64,000 bases of DNA, taken from Hyphomicrobiales bacterium. Its GTDB lineage: Bacteria > Pseudomonadota > Alphaproteobacteria > Rhizobiales > Rhizobiaceae. Made by a program: the position numbers and the translations under genes. A model generated the notes under the pieces. It saw nothing but the letters and a program-made list of their open reading frames with translations. It was not told where the DNA came from and did no database searches. The stretch spans positions 1 to 64,000 of the forward strand of contig UCII01000033.1 in assembly GCA_900472485.1 (NCBI GenBank), written 5' to 3'. This document shows positions 34,821-44,302 of the stretch, piece after piece (positions within the stretch are counted from its first letter, which is position 1; every line of letters begins with the position of its first letter).

Positions 34821-37292
34821 ATGATCGACGATATTCTCGACCGGATGACGCTTGAAGAACAGGCTTCGCTGCTGTCCGGCGCCGATTTCTGGACCACGGT
34901 GCCGGTCGAGCGCCTTGGTGTCCCGAAGATCAAGGTCACGGATGGGCCGAACGGAGCCCGTGGTGCCGGCTCGCTGGTTGCCGGCGTCAATGCGGCCTGT
35001 TTTCCCGTCGCGATCGCGCTTGGTGCGACATGGAATCCGGCCCTTGTCGAACGAATGGGCGTGGCACTCGCCGGCCAGGCCAAGAGCAAGGGCGCCTCGG
35101 TGCTGTTGGCGCCGACGGTCAACATTCACCGCTCCGGCCTGAATGGCCGCAATTTCGAATGCTATTCGGAAGATCCGACACTGACGGCCGCGCTTGCCGT
35201 TGCCTATATCCAGGGTGTGCAAAGCCAGGGTATTGCCGCCACGATCAAGCATTTTGCAGGCAACGAATCCGAGATCGAGCGCCAGACGATGTCGTCGGAT
35301 ATCGACGAGCGTGCTCTTCGCGAAATCTATCTGCCGCCGTTCGAGCAGGCCGTGAAGAAGGCCGGCGTCATGGCCGTCATGTCCTCCTATAACAGGCTGA
35401 ACGGCACCTATACGAGCGAGCATCCTTGGCTGCTGACCAAAGTCTTGCGACAGGAGTGGGGTTTCGACGGCATCGTCATGTCGGACTGGTTCGGTTCGCA
35501 TTCGACGGCGGCGACCATCAATGCCGGGCTCGATCTCGAAATGCCCGGTCCGACGCGCGATCGTGGCGAAAAGCTGGTGGCGGCGGTGCACAATGGCGAG
35601 GTCAAGCCGGAAACGGTGCGCGAAGCCGCCCGCCGCATTCTGACATTGCTTGAGCGGGTCGGCGCCTTCGAGAAGACGCCCGATTTGAGCGAACACGCGC
35701 TTGATCTGCCTGAGGATCGCGCGCTGATCCGCAAGCTCGGAGCCGAGGGTTCCGTGCTCTTGAAGAATGACGGCATTCTGCCGCTGCAGAAGGCAGGCCT
35801 TGGGCATGTGGCTGTTATCGGGCCGAATGCCGCCGAAGCCCGGGTCATGGGCGGCGGCAGCGCCCAGATCGCCGCCCACTACAGGGTCAGCCCCTTGGAA
35901 GGCATCCGGCAGGCACTGTCGAATGCCAACAGCATTCACCATGCCGTCGGCTGCCGCAACAATCGCCTGATCAGCGTCTTCGCCGGCGAGATGCAGGTGG
36001 ACTATTTTAAAGGCCGCAAGCTTGCAGGACCGGTGATCGCCACCGAAACGGCAAGCAAGGGCGAATTCTTCTGGTTCGACCTGCCATCTTCGGAACTCGA
36101 TCCCAATGAGTTCTCCGCCCGCATGACAGCCTCCTATATGCCGACGGAGAGCGGCGAGCATGTATTCGGCATGACGAATGCAGGCCTTGCCAGGCTCTTT
36201 GTCGACGGCAAGCTCGTCGTGAATGGCTATGACGGCTGGGCTCGAGGAGACAATTATTTCGGCACGGCCAATGCCGAGCAGCGGCAAAGCATCCATCTGG
36301 AAGCCGGACAGAGCTACAAGGTGGTGGTGGAGTATTGCTCTTCCGCGACGACCGAGGAGGGGATCAATCTGACGGCGGTACGCTTCGGCGTGGAGAAGCC
36401 GCTCGGTGAAGAGGCCATGCTGGATGCCGTTGAGAAGGCAAGGAATGCGGATGTCGTTCTGCTCTTTGTAGGCCGCGAGGGCGAATGGGATACGGAAGGC
36501 CTTGATCTGCCCGACATGCGTCTGCCGGGCCGGCAAGAGGAATTGATCGACCGGGTGGCGGCCGCCAATGCCAATACGATTGTCGTGCTGCAGACCGGTG
36601 GCCCCATCGAGATGCCGTGGCTCGACAAGGTGCGGGCCGTGTTGCAGATGTGGTATCCCGGCCAGGAACTCGGCCACGCCGTTGCCGATGTGCTCTTCGG
36701 CGATGTCGAGCCCGGCGGGCGCCTGCCGCAGACCTTTCCGAAACACCTGTCGGATAATTCCGCAATCGTTGGCGACGCATCCGTCTATCCTGGCAAGGAC
36801 GGGCATGTGCGCTACGCCGAGGGCGTTTTCGTCGGATATCGCCATCACGACACGCGCGATATCGAGCCCTTGTTTCCCTTCGGCTTCGGTCTTGGCTATA
36901 CGCGATTTTCTTGGGGCGAGGCGCAGGCTTCGGCAACAAGGATGGGCGCGGAGGGTGTCACCGTAACGGTCGAGGTCACCAATACCGGCGATAGAACCGG
37001 TTCCGAACTCGTGCAGCTTTACGTGCGGGCGCTTGCTTCCACTATCGAGCGGCCGGACAAGGAGTTGCGCGCCTTTGCCAAGCTTCGGCTGATGCCGGGT
37101 GAAAAAGGCATCGCCTCGCTTGTCGTTCGTCCGCGCGATCTGAGCTATTTCGACGAGCGGATCGGAGCATTTCGAGCCATCGCCGGTCGCTATGAGTTTC
37201 TCGTGGCCGCCAACGCCCTCGATATCCGCTCAGCTGTGACGGTCGAGCTTGCAAGCGAATGGATCGGCGAGGTTTCGGATCGTTCGATCTGA
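34821..37292 (+). CDS. GH3 family beta-glucosidase, Cbg1-like
   Basis: This 823-residue glycoside hydrolase is close in length and sequence to Agrobacterium Cbg1, a beta-glucosidase acting on coniferin and other plant glucosides. The N-terminal TIM barrel holds KVTDGPNGARG, HFAGNESEIERQT and the nucleophile Asp in GIVMSDWFGSHST (about residue 222). A second domain follows with a PA14 insert (VFGMTNAGLARLFVDGKLVV), then GREGEWDTEGLDLPDMRLPG and a C-terminal fibronectin-III-like domain. No signal peptide is seen, so it is probably cytoplasmic. GGGAGG supports ATG 34821. Likely a plant-derived glucoside catabolic gene. Confidence 0.92.
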   Translation: MIDDILDRMTLEEQASLLSGADFWTTVPVERLGVPKIKVTDGPNGARGAGSLVAGVNAACFPVAIALGATWNPALVERMGVALAGQAKSKGASVLLAPTVNIHRSGLNGRNFECYSEDPTLTAALAVAYIQGVQSQGIAATIKHFAGNESEIERQTMSSDIDERALREIYLPPFEQAVKKAGVMAVMSSYNRLNGTYTSEHPWLLTKVLRQEWGFDGIVMSDWFGSHSTAATINAGLDLEMPGPTRDRGEKLVAAVHNGEVKPETVREAARRILTLLERVGAFEKTPDLSEHALDLPEDRALIRKLGAEGSVLLKNDGILPLQKAGLGHVAVIGPNAAEARVMGGGSAQIAAHYRVSPLEGIRQALSNANSIHHAVGCRNNRLISVFAGEMQVDYFKGRKLAGPVIATETASKGEFFWFDLPSSELDPNEFSARMTASYMPTESGEHVFGMTNAGLARLFVDGKLVVNGYDGWARGDNYFGTANAEQRQSIHLEAGQSYKVVVEYCSSATTEEGINLTAVRFGVEKPLGEEAMLDAVEKARNADVVLLFVGREGEWDTEGLDLPDMRLPGRQEELIDRVAAANANTIVVLQTGGPIEMPWLDKVRAVLQMWYPGQELGHAVADVLFGDVEPGGRLPQTFPKHLSDNSAIVGDASVYPGKDGHVRYAEGVFVGYRHHDTRDIEPLFPFGFGLGYTRFSWGEAQASATRMGAEGVTVTVEVTNTGDRTGSELVQLYVRALASTIERPDKELRAFAKLRLMPGEKGIASLVVRPRDLSYFDERIGAFRAIAGRYEFLVAANALDIRSAVTVELASEWIGEVSDRSI

Positions 37293-37326
37293 TATTGCGA
37301 ACGGCAGCAGCTGACGAAATCGAGCA

Positions 37327-37354
37327 TAAAAAAGGAGGGCGCAGGTCTGCGCCC
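37327..37354 (-). terminator. Terminator after the GGDEF-EAL gene
   Basis: On the minus strand GGGCGCAG / CTGCGCCC form a stem followed by TCCTTTTTTT, 42 bp after the stop at 37396. It is a textbook intrinsic terminator. It also separates the gene from the convergent beta-glucosidase. Confidence 0.85.
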
Positions 37355-37395
37355 ACAATTGCCGTAGATATCGCCTCGACGCGGGGTGGAATTTC

Positions 37396-39474
37396 CTAGC
37401 GACGGCGCATGCGATGGGGCGGAAGCCGGCCGGAAAAAGCCGATGCCTCGTCGTCCTCTGCCGATGCTTCTACTTGAAAGATTTGCCCGACGGGCTTCGG
37501 CCGGCCGAGGAAGAAGCCCTGCGCCTCGTCGCAGCCCTCGACCCGGAGGATTTCGAGCTGATGGTTGGTCTCGACGCCTTCCGCGAGCACAGGGATATCC
37601 AGGCTCTTGCCGAGCGTGAGCACGGCGCGAACGATCGCCTTTGCCTGAATGCTGTGATCCACTTCGCTCATGAACGAGCGATCGAGCTTGATCTTGTCGA
37701 AGGGGAAGGAGCGGAGCGTATCGAGCGACGAATATCCTGTTCCGAAATCGTCGATGGCAACGGTCACGCCAAGAGCCCGGATTTGCCGCAGCACATGCAG
37801 TGTTCGGCTCTTGTCCGCAATGATGGTGGATTCGGTAATTTCCAGCTCCAATCTCGACGGCGACAGGCCGGTTTCGAGAAGGATCGTGTGGACGAGCTTG
37901 GCAAGGTCGGCGTGAGCGAACTGTACGGGCGAAAGGTTGACGGCGATCTTGTAGGGTTGGTCCCATGATGCCGCCTCCTTGCAGGCGGTGCGCAATACCC
38001 ATTCGCCGATGACAAGGATCGTACCGCTTTCTTCGGCAATGGGGATGAATTCCGAAGGGGGCACCGAGCCACGCTCGGGATGATGCCAGCGGACGAGGAC
38101 TTCGTAGCCGCAGATCTGCCCGGTGCGAACGGAGGTCTGCACCTGATAGTGCAGGTCGAGCTGGTCCAGCTCGACAGCGCGGCGCAGGTCCTGCGCGAGC
38201 GTATGGCGGGCACGGGCCGCTTCATCCATCTTGGATTCATAAAAGCAGACGGCGCGGCCAATATCGGCTTTGGCGCGATACATCGCGAGATCGGCATTGC
38301 TGACGAGACGCTCCTGGTCGACGCCATCGTCGGGGTAGACGGCGACACCGATGCTGGCGCCTGTCACCGTCTCGAAATCGTCGATCCGGATGGGCTCAAA
38401 CAGGACTTTCTCCAGCCGGGCTACGAAATCCAGCAGCTCGCTTTGTTCGCGAAAGCGCTTAGCGGCCGCGAACTCGTCACCACCGACACGGGCGACGAAC
38501 TCGCCGTCCCTGACGAGGCGCAGCAGGCGGCGTCCGATCGCCTTCAGTGCCTGGTCGCCGGCCTTATGTCCTCGCAGGTCGTTGATTTCCTTGAAGCGAT
38601 CGAGGTCGATACCGATGACTGCAAGCTTTACGCCGTCTTCCTTGGCATGTCCCATCTCGCGCTGCAGATGGTCGGCGAAACTGCTGCGGTTGGGCAGGCC
38701 CGTCAGCAGGTCGTTGAGGGCCATATGCTGAAGCTTCTCGATGGATTCGCGCGAGGCGCGCTCGTCGATCATGTAGCTTGCCACGCCTGTACCGATAATA
38801 AGCAATCCGCCGCCGGCAACGGCAACCGCCATGGCCTTCAGTGCATAGGTGTCCGCGATCGCAGCGCCAGTTGCAAGCGGCGTGACCGATACGGCCGTCA
38901 TTGCCGTAAAGTGAAGCGAGACCACGGCGACGACGAAGAGAGCGAGTCCGGCGGCCGGGGAGAACTGCCAAGGCCGGCGTACCGCCTGATTGAGCGCAAG
39001 CGCTGCAAAAATCACGGAAAGGGCGATGGAGCCGACAACATAACCCTGATTCCATTCAACGATGCCATCGACGTGATAAGCCAGCATACCGGTATAGTGC
39101 ATGGTGCTGATGGCAAGGCCGACGACGGCTCCGCCGAATTCCGGTGCGATGCGCGGCAGGCGCGACAAGGCGATCGCAAAACCGCCGGCACAGCCGATGG
39201 CGGCCAAAAGAAAGGAGGCCATCGTCAGGATGGGATCGAAAGTGACCGGCGCGCCGACGTCATAGGCCAGCATGGCAATGAAATGCGTGCACCAGATCGA
39301 CGAACCGGCAGCCACGGCGGTCAGGAAGATCCAGCCGCCACGTTGAAGGTCGCGCGTCTTTTCGGCTCGCCGAAGCAGGTTGAGGGTGATCCATCCGCCG
39401 CTGACGCAGACGAACGCTGCGAGAAGAACGAGCCACAGATTGTGTTCCGTGAAGATGCAGGAAAGAACGCGCAC
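37396..39474 (-). CDS. MHYT-GGDEF-EAL cyclic-di-GMP signalling protein
   Basis: This 692-residue inner-membrane protein has an N-terminal seven-helix MHYT sensor with three copies of the motif (WCTHFIAML, STMHYTGML, SLHFTAMTA), thought to bind a diatomic gas through copper. A diguanylate cyclase domain follows with intact ARVGGDEFAA, then an EAL phosphodiesterase domain in which EAL reads EVL (GYEVLVRWHHPE). DDFGTGYSSL, KLDRSFM and EGVET are present, so catalysis in the EAL domain remains possible. The last 20 residues are basic. It probably links redox or gas signals to c-di-GMP. Confidence 0.9.
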   Translation of the reverse strand: MRVLSCIFTEHNLWLVLLAAFVCVSGGWITLNLLRRAEKTRDLQRGGWIFLTAVAAGSSIWCTHFIAMLAYDVGAPVTFDPILTMASFLLAAIGCAGGFAIALSRLPRIAPEFGGAVVGLAISTMHYTGMLAYHVDGIVEWNQGYVVGSIALSVIFAALALNQAVRRPWQFSPAAGLALFVVAVVSLHFTAMTAVSVTPLATGAAIADTYALKAMAVAVAGGGLLIIGTGVASYMIDERASRESIEKLQHMALNDLLTGLPNRSSFADHLQREMGHAKEDGVKLAVIGIDLDRFKEINDLRGHKAGDQALKAIGRRLLRLVRDGEFVARVGGDEFAAAKRFREQSELLDFVARLEKVLFEPIRIDDFETVTGASIGVAVYPDDGVDQERLVSNADLAMYRAKADIGRAVCFYESKMDEAARARHTLAQDLRRAVELDQLDLHYQVQTSVRTGQICGYEVLVRWHHPERGSVPPSEFIPIAEESGTILVIGEWVLRTACKEAASWDQPYKIAVNLSPVQFAHADLAKLVHTILLETGLSPSRLELEITESTIIADKSRTLHVLRQIRALGVTVAIDDFGTGYSSLDTLRSFPFDKIKLDRSFMSEVDHSIQAKAIVRAVLTLGKSLDIPVLAEGVETNHQLEILRVEGCDEAQGFFLGRPKPVGQIFQVEASAEDDEASAFSGRLPPHRMRRR

Positions 39475-39912
39475 GCAAAGATCCCAACTATAGCTATCAG
39501 GGCGCCATGCTTAACATGGGCAGCTGAACCCGACATCGATGGCTGCTGCTTTCACAGGTAAACACTGAAAATCAAGTAAAGATACTTTGCGCGAAATTGC
39601 AATTTCTGCAACCGCCGGCTTCGTGCCGGCTAGGTGTCTTCTTTGTGAAGTATCTGATTGTGCGCGTCTTTTTCGTTTGTGGATGCGAGAATTCATCGCG
39701 TTCGATTTCCACCCAGTGATTGCATTGTCCACGGATATATTACGAATTCTTGGTAAATTTCTCCTGAATATTGTAAGTATAAATGGGAAACTCTCTCTTA
39801 TGAGAATCTCAATATTTATTGAATATAATATACATAAGTATATTTGAAAGTAATAATACTTTCGTTTGACGAATGTTTTGATGCTGCAACTTGTAATGTA
39901 GAGAGCTTGCTT
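39475..39912. other. AT-rich intergenic region before the TadG-like gene
   Basis: This 438-bp divergent spacer is very AT-rich at 39760-39850 (TATTTATTGAATATAATATA). It has no convincing gene. It must contain promoters for both flanking genes. Confidence 0.4.
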
Positions 39913-41244
39913 GTGAAGAGATTTACAATTTCGCCAAAGTCGCTTGATGTCGTGCGCACGCTCGCGGGACGGCTGTTTCTGGATCGGTCGGGCAATTTCG
40001 GGATCACCACGGCATTGATTGCCGTTCCGTTGATCGCGGTGGGGGGCCTAGCGCTCGATGTCACCAATGCGATGCTCGTCAGAACGGAATTGCAGAATGC
40101 CGCCGATGCTGCTGCGGTCGGTGCAATCGCGGATTCATCTCCGGCGGTTGCGGCTGCCATGGCCATGACGAGCGACGGCACCGTTACCATCGGTCAGAGC
40201 GATGCCAACAAGCTTTTTCTCGGCCAGGCCTCGAGCGACCTCCAGAACATACCGGTCAGCGTCAGCGCCGCGGTAACGCGCACGGGAAATATCGTCTCAT
40301 CGACGGTCAATTTTTCCACGAACGTGCCGACGACGCTGAGCCAGGTTATCGGAAAAACATCCATCCCCGTCAGCGGTTCGGCATCCGCGCAGTATCAGAC
40401 GGCGAATTTCATGGATTTCTATATGCTGCTGGACAATACACCTTCCATGGGTATTGTCGCGACCTTGGACGACATCAAAACGATGGTGTCGAAGACGCCC
40501 GATAGCTGCGCCTTTGCATGCCATATTCAAAATTCAACGAACGACTATTACAATCTTGCGAAGAATGTACTGAAGATCAATACGCGTATCGACGTCGTCC
40601 GCCAAGCAACGCAGTCGCTGACCGATACTGCCGTGCACAACCGAGTAACACCTGATCAATACAGAATGGCCGTCTATACCTTCGGTCCCGACGCCGACCA
40701 TATTGGCTTGACCAACGTGTCGCCGCTCTTATCCGATATGACGCAGGTTAGCAAAGCCACCAGTGCGGTAGACCTGATGGCTGTTCCCAAACAAGGCTAT
40801 AACAACGACCAGGATACGAGTTTCGATACGATGCTGACGCAGCTCGCGCCGATCATCGGCAACGGCGGCAGCGGAAAAACCAGTTCCGATCGTCAGAAGG
40901 TTCTCTTCCTTGTCACTGACGGCGTCGGCGACAGCAACAAGCCCACCACTTGTACCAAGCCGACCACGAACGGGCGTTGCCAGGAGCCGCTCGCCACCGC
41001 CTTCTGTCAGCCCTTGAAGAACCAGAACATCAAGATCGCAATCCTCTATACGACCTATTTTCCCCTGCCGACAAATGGCTGGTACAACCAATGGATCGCA
41101 CCGTTCCAATCGCAAATCGGCACCAATTTGCAGACTTGCGCCTCACCTGGCCTCTATTTCGAGGTGAGCCCGACACAAGGCATCACCGACGCAATGAACG
41201 CCTTGTTCCTCAAGGTCATTCGTACGCCGCGCATTACAAGCTGA
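39913..41244 (+). CDS. TadE/TadG-like pilus-assembly or von Willebrand factor A domain protein
   Basis: This 443-residue protein has the Tad-type N-terminus: a short basic segment, DRSGNFGITTALIAVPLIAV as membrane anchor, then LALDVTNAMLVRTELQNAAD. A vWA-like domain follows with MLLDNTPSMGIV in the MIDAS position (Asp and Ser present, one canonical residue changed) and KVLFLVTDGVGD. It would be anchored in the inner membrane facing the periplasm. GTG 39913 is the likely start, since no in-frame ATG exists and the frame upstream uses only TTG. No other tad genes are nearby. Confidence 0.75.
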   Translation: MKRFTISPKSLDVVRTLAGRLFLDRSGNFGITTALIAVPLIAVGGLALDVTNAMLVRTELQNAADAAAVGAIADSSPAVAAAMAMTSDGTVTIGQSDANKLFLGQASSDLQNIPVSVSAAVTRTGNIVSSTVNFSTNVPTTLSQVIGKTSIPVSGSASAQYQTANFMDFYMLLDNTPSMGIVATLDDIKTMVSKTPDSCAFACHIQNSTNDYYNLAKNVLKINTRIDVVRQATQSLTDTAVHNRVTPDQYRMAVYTFGPDADHIGLTNVSPLLSDMTQVSKATSAVDLMAVPKQGYNNDQDTSFDTMLTQLAPIIGNGGSGKTSSDRQKVLFLVTDGVGDSNKPTTCTKPTTNGRCQEPLATAFCQPLKNQNIKIAILYTTYFPLPTNGWYNQWIAPFQSQIGTNLQTCASPGLYFEVSPTQGITDAMNALFLKVIRTPRITS

Positions 41245-41279
41245 CAGCCAAGCATTGAATTGTCTGGGCAATGAAGGCC

Positions 41280-41318
41280 GAAGCGGCTTGGCGTTTCACG
41301 GAACCGCCAAACCGCTTC
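41280..41318. terminator. Convergent-gene hairpin
   Basis: GAAGCGGCTTGGCG and CGCCAAACCGCTTC pair over 14 bp with one mismatch around an 11-base loop. It lies between the convergent TadG-like and XRE genes. There is no T-run, so termination is likely but not certain. Confidence 0.5.
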
Positions 41319-41375
41319 ATCACTGTGTTCGTAAATTCGGACGGAAAGCTGCCGCGCACTTATTCCGGAGTTGCT

Positions 41376-41783
41376 CTAAGTCAAGGCCAGCGACTTGAGC
41401 AGACCGACGATCTTCTGGCGGGTCCTCACATCCTTGATCTTTGCAAAGGCTCGGTTGAGCTCGATACCTTCTTCGGACGAAATGAAGCCGACGAGGTCGT
41501 TGCGGATCACTCTTGCTTCCTCGGTCGAAACAGGATTGTCGGAGACTGCATTATCGAAGAAGTGCGAGATCGGGACACTAAGACAGTCGGCAACATGTTG
41601 CAGTCGACTTGCGCCGACACGATTGGCGCCTTTTTCGTATTTCTGAACCTGCTGAAAGGTCAGGCCCAGTTTTTCGGCAAGTGCCGATTGGCTCATGCCC
41701 AGCAGGCGCCGTTGCGCGCGGATGCGTTTGCCGACTTCGATATCGATGGGGCTTGGCTGCTTTCTCTTCGAAATATCTTGCAC
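41376..41783 (-). CDS. XRE-family helix-turn-helix regulator
   Basis: This 135-residue protein has a Cro/C1-type domain at about residues 14-70: PIDIEVGKRIRAQRRLLGMS, then ALAEKLGLTFQQVQKYEKG and NRVGASRLQHVADCLSVPIS. A C-terminal half of about 60 residues (VRTRQKIVGLLKSLA) may mediate dimerisation. GTG 41783 is preceded by AGAGG at five bases and gives the usual length for this rhizobial family; the ATG at 41948 would add 55 residues of low quality. Target genes are unknown. Confidence 0.82.
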   Translation of the reverse strand: MQDISKRKQPSPIDIEVGKRIRAQRRLLGMSQSALAEKLGLTFQQVQKYEKGANRVGASRLQHVADCLSVPISHFFDNAVSDNPVSTEEARVIRNDLVGFISSEEGIELNRAFAKIKDVRTRQKIVGLLKSLALT

Positions 41784-42044
41784 GAGTTCCTCTTTCAGAC
41801 CGGGAAGCTGCCACTCGAACCGACGGGAGGTGAGGATGAATGCCCCGACCCCCGCGCGCCTCTCATTGGCGAGCTTTCCGTCTATGACTGCCGGGTGAGG
41901 TGGGAGACGGCAATCGCGATTCACTTGGATCACGATCCAGCGCTGCATTTCATGCGTATTCGGTACAATGGCTGCGCGATTTGACCATTCGTTAGTATGT
42001 CGAAGGAAAGCAAATGGCGCTCTTTGCCCAGACGAGGGGCCGAC

Positions 42045-42941
42045 TCAGCGATTGAGCTGTCGCACCGTGTCGATGAAAGCCCTGAGCTTCGGGGCCAGCT
42101 CGGCACGACGCGGAAAGTAGAGAAAAAGGCCTGCTTCCGTCACGGCATAGTCGCTTAGAAGGTGGACAAGCCTGCCGGATGCGATCTCCGCCTTCACCAG
42201 CGGTTCGAAGACATAGGCCAATCCCACGCCTGCAATGGCCAACTCTATAGCCGAATGCGATTCGGTGACGATCGCCTGGCCATTCACCGCCACCGCGACA
42301 TCCCGCCCATCCTCGACGAATTCCCACTGATAGAGGCCTCCGGAGCGGAGCAGGCGGTAGCCGATACAATTGTGGTCGGAGAGATCCGCAAGCGTGTTTG
42401 GACGCCCGAAACGCCCGATATATGCGGGCGAGGCGACGACGACGGATCGGAAAGGAGGGGTCAGGCGAACGGCAACCATGTCCTGCGCGATCATTTCGCC
42501 GACGCGAATGCCGGCGTCGAAACCCTCGGAGATGATATCGGTCAGCCTTTCATCGGAGAAGATTTCCACTTCGACTTCGGGATAGCGTTCGGCCATCGCT
42601 GCGATCACGCGGGTGAGTGCCAGCGGCAGGCTGATGCGCGATGCGTTGATTCGCAACAGGCCGCTTGGTCTGCCCTTGACGGCCTTGATGCGCTCAATGC
42701 GGTCGTGAATGTCCTGCAGCGCTGGAGTAATGGTGCCGATCAGGCTCCTGCCGGACTCGGTCAACGCCACACTGCGCGTCGTGCGGGCAAAGAGGGGTTG
42801 GCCGAGCCGTTCTTCCACGAGCCGAACGGCATGGCTGACGGCCGATGCGCTCATGCCAAGCTCGCTGGCGGCGGCGGCAAACCCTCCGCGACGGGCTACG
42901 GCGGCGACGATGGGCAGATGTGGCAGCAGATCGCGATCCAT
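42045..42941 (-). CDS. LysR-family transcriptional regulator
   Basis: This 298-residue regulator has an N-terminal winged helix (IVAAVARRGGFAAAASELGM with SASAVSHAVRLVEERLG) and a substrate-binding domain (SGLLRINASRISLPLALTRV, FDAGIRVGEMIAQDMVAV). It is divergent from the aldo/keto reductase at 43071 across a 129-bp spacer. This is the classical arrangement for a LysR activator and its target, so the reductase is the likely regulated gene. The start ATG 42941 fits the family length. Confidence 0.87.
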   Translation of the reverse strand: MDRDLLPHLPIVAAVARRGGFAAAASELGMSASAVSHAVRLVEERLGQPLFARTTRSVALTESGRSLIGTITPALQDIHDRIERIKAVKGRPSGLLRINASRISLPLALTRVIAAMAERYPEVEVEIFSDERLTDIISEGFDAGIRVGEMIAQDMVAVRLTPPFRSVVVASPAYIGRFGRPNTLADLSDHNCIGYRLLRSGGLYQWEFVEDGRDVAVAVNGQAIVTESHSAIELAIAGVGLAYVFEPLVKAEIASGRLVHLLSDYAVTEAGLFLYFPRRAELAPKLRAFIDTVRQLNR

Positions 42942-43070
42942 TGCTGCACGCTATCGCATAATGCATGCAAATTAAATGATCTTATCGAATGGCTCGAAAG
43001 CGGCGACTCTACGTGCATCACGCGCCGGTCGGTCGTCGATACGCCCGGTTAGCCAAAGAGGAGCATGGCG

Positions 43071-44177
43071 ATGAGCATGGAATTTTATACGCTGGGCAAT
43101 AGCGGATTGAAGGTAACACGGCTCGCCCTTGGCACCATGACCTTCGGCACGGAATGGGGTTGGGGAGCAGACAAGGAAACGGCACGGGCGATCTTCAATA
43201 CCTATGTCGACGCCGGCGGCAATTTCTTCGACACCGCCGATGCCTATACGGGCGGTACGTCTGAGGCTTGGCTCGGTGAGTTCATCGCCGAGCGCGGCTT
43301 GCGCGACGACGCCGTCATCGCAACCAAGTTCACCATGAACCTTACTGCACAAACGCCGAATGCAGCCGGCAATGGCCGCAAGAATATCCTGCGGGCCGTT
43401 GAAGGGTCGCTGAAACGGCTCAACACGGATTACATCGATCTCTATCTCATGCATTGCTGGGATCGCCTGACGCCGCCAGAGGAAGTGATGCGTACCTTCG
43501 ATGACCTCGTCCGCTCCGGCAAGGTGCGGCATGTCGGCTTGTCCGATGTTCCGGCATGGTACGCCAGCAGAGCCCAGGCAGTCGCCGAACATCGCGGCTA
43601 CGAGCCGATCTCCGCACTTCAGCTTGAATATTCGCTGGCCGAACGCAACATCGAAAATGAATTCGTGCCGTTCGGAACACGTTATGGCGCCGGCATCATG
43701 GCCTGGAGCCCGCTTGCGAGCGGTCTACTGAGTGGCAAATATCGGCCGAGCAGTAAGGGGCAGACTGCTGGCCGGCTCGAAACCGTCCGCGGTACGACCA
43801 ATCCAGGCTTCCAGAAATTCAACGAGCGCAACTGGGCGATCGTAGCCGAGCTGGAGAAGGTGGCGACCGAGCTCGGCCGCAGCATGGCGCAGGTGGCCGT
43901 CAATTGGGCGATGACCCAACCTGGCCTTGCCTCGATCATCATCGGTGCCACGAAACTGGAACAGTTAAAGGACAATCTTGGTGCCCTTGAGTTCACGATA
44001 CCGAACGAACTACGGCGGCGCCTGAACGAGGTCAGCGCCCTGCAGGCGACTTTTCCCTATTCCTTCTTCGGCTCGGAGATCCAAGGCAGCCTGACGGGAG
44101 GCCAAACGGTCGGCAGCAAGCCGGCAGGTTACTATCCCGATCTGAATATTTCGGGGAAGTTTGCGGGTGTCAGCTGA
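43071..44177 (+). CDS. Aldo/keto reductase
   Basis: This 368-residue NAD(P)H-dependent oxidoreductase shows the catalytic tetrad: Asp and Tyr in NFFDTADAYTGG, Lys in VIATKFTMN and His in YLMHCWDRL. The cofactor-binding end SIIIGATKLEQLKDNLGAL is present. Start ATG 43071 (MSMEFYTLG) lies seven bases after GAGGAG; ATG 43065 is too close to that site. The substrate is unknown. It is divergent from a LysR gene and is followed by the queC leader. Confidence 0.88.
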   Translation: MSMEFYTLGNSGLKVTRLALGTMTFGTEWGWGADKETARAIFNTYVDAGGNFFDTADAYTGGTSEAWLGEFIAERGLRDDAVIATKFTMNLTAQTPNAAGNGRKNILRAVEGSLKRLNTDYIDLYLMHCWDRLTPPEEVMRTFDDLVRSGKVRHVGLSDVPAWYASRAQAVAEHRGYEPISALQLEYSLAERNIENEFVPFGTRYGAGIMAWSPLASGLLSGKYRPSSKGQTAGRLETVRGTTNPGFQKFNERNWAIVAELEKVATELGRSMAQVAVNWAMTQPGLASIIIGATKLEQLKDNLGALEFTIPNELRRRLNEVSALQATFPYSFFGSEIQGSLTGGQTVGSKPAGYYPDLNISGKFAGVS

Positions 44178-44242
44178 TGGCCTCGCGAAAGACGCAGCGT
44201 GCCGGTAGGCGCCGGCGCGTTGCCATGAAATGTTGCGGAGTG

Positions 44243-44250
44243 CCTTGTTT
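44243..44250 (+). promoter_or_regulatory. Anti-Shine-Dalgarno complement in the queC leader
   Basis: CCTTGTTT at 44243-44250 is perfectly complementary to AAACAAGG at 44326-44333, which contains the queC ribosome site and the tail of the predicted riboswitch. Pairing of the two would compete with the pseudoknot fold. The intervening sequence can form two local hairpins (CTCCC/GGGAG and TGGCT/AGCCA). Confidence 0.4.
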
Positions 44251-44302
44251 CCTCCCGGTTCTGCTGCTAGGGAGCCGGCCGTGGCTTTGAAGAGCCATGA
44301 AA

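Noticed and set aside
34701-36848. A 715-residue open frame on the minus strand
   Set aside because: It is antisense to the GH3 beta-glucosidase, whose frame has clear motifs and a ribosome site. The minus-strand product shows no domain and arises from GC-rich codon bias.
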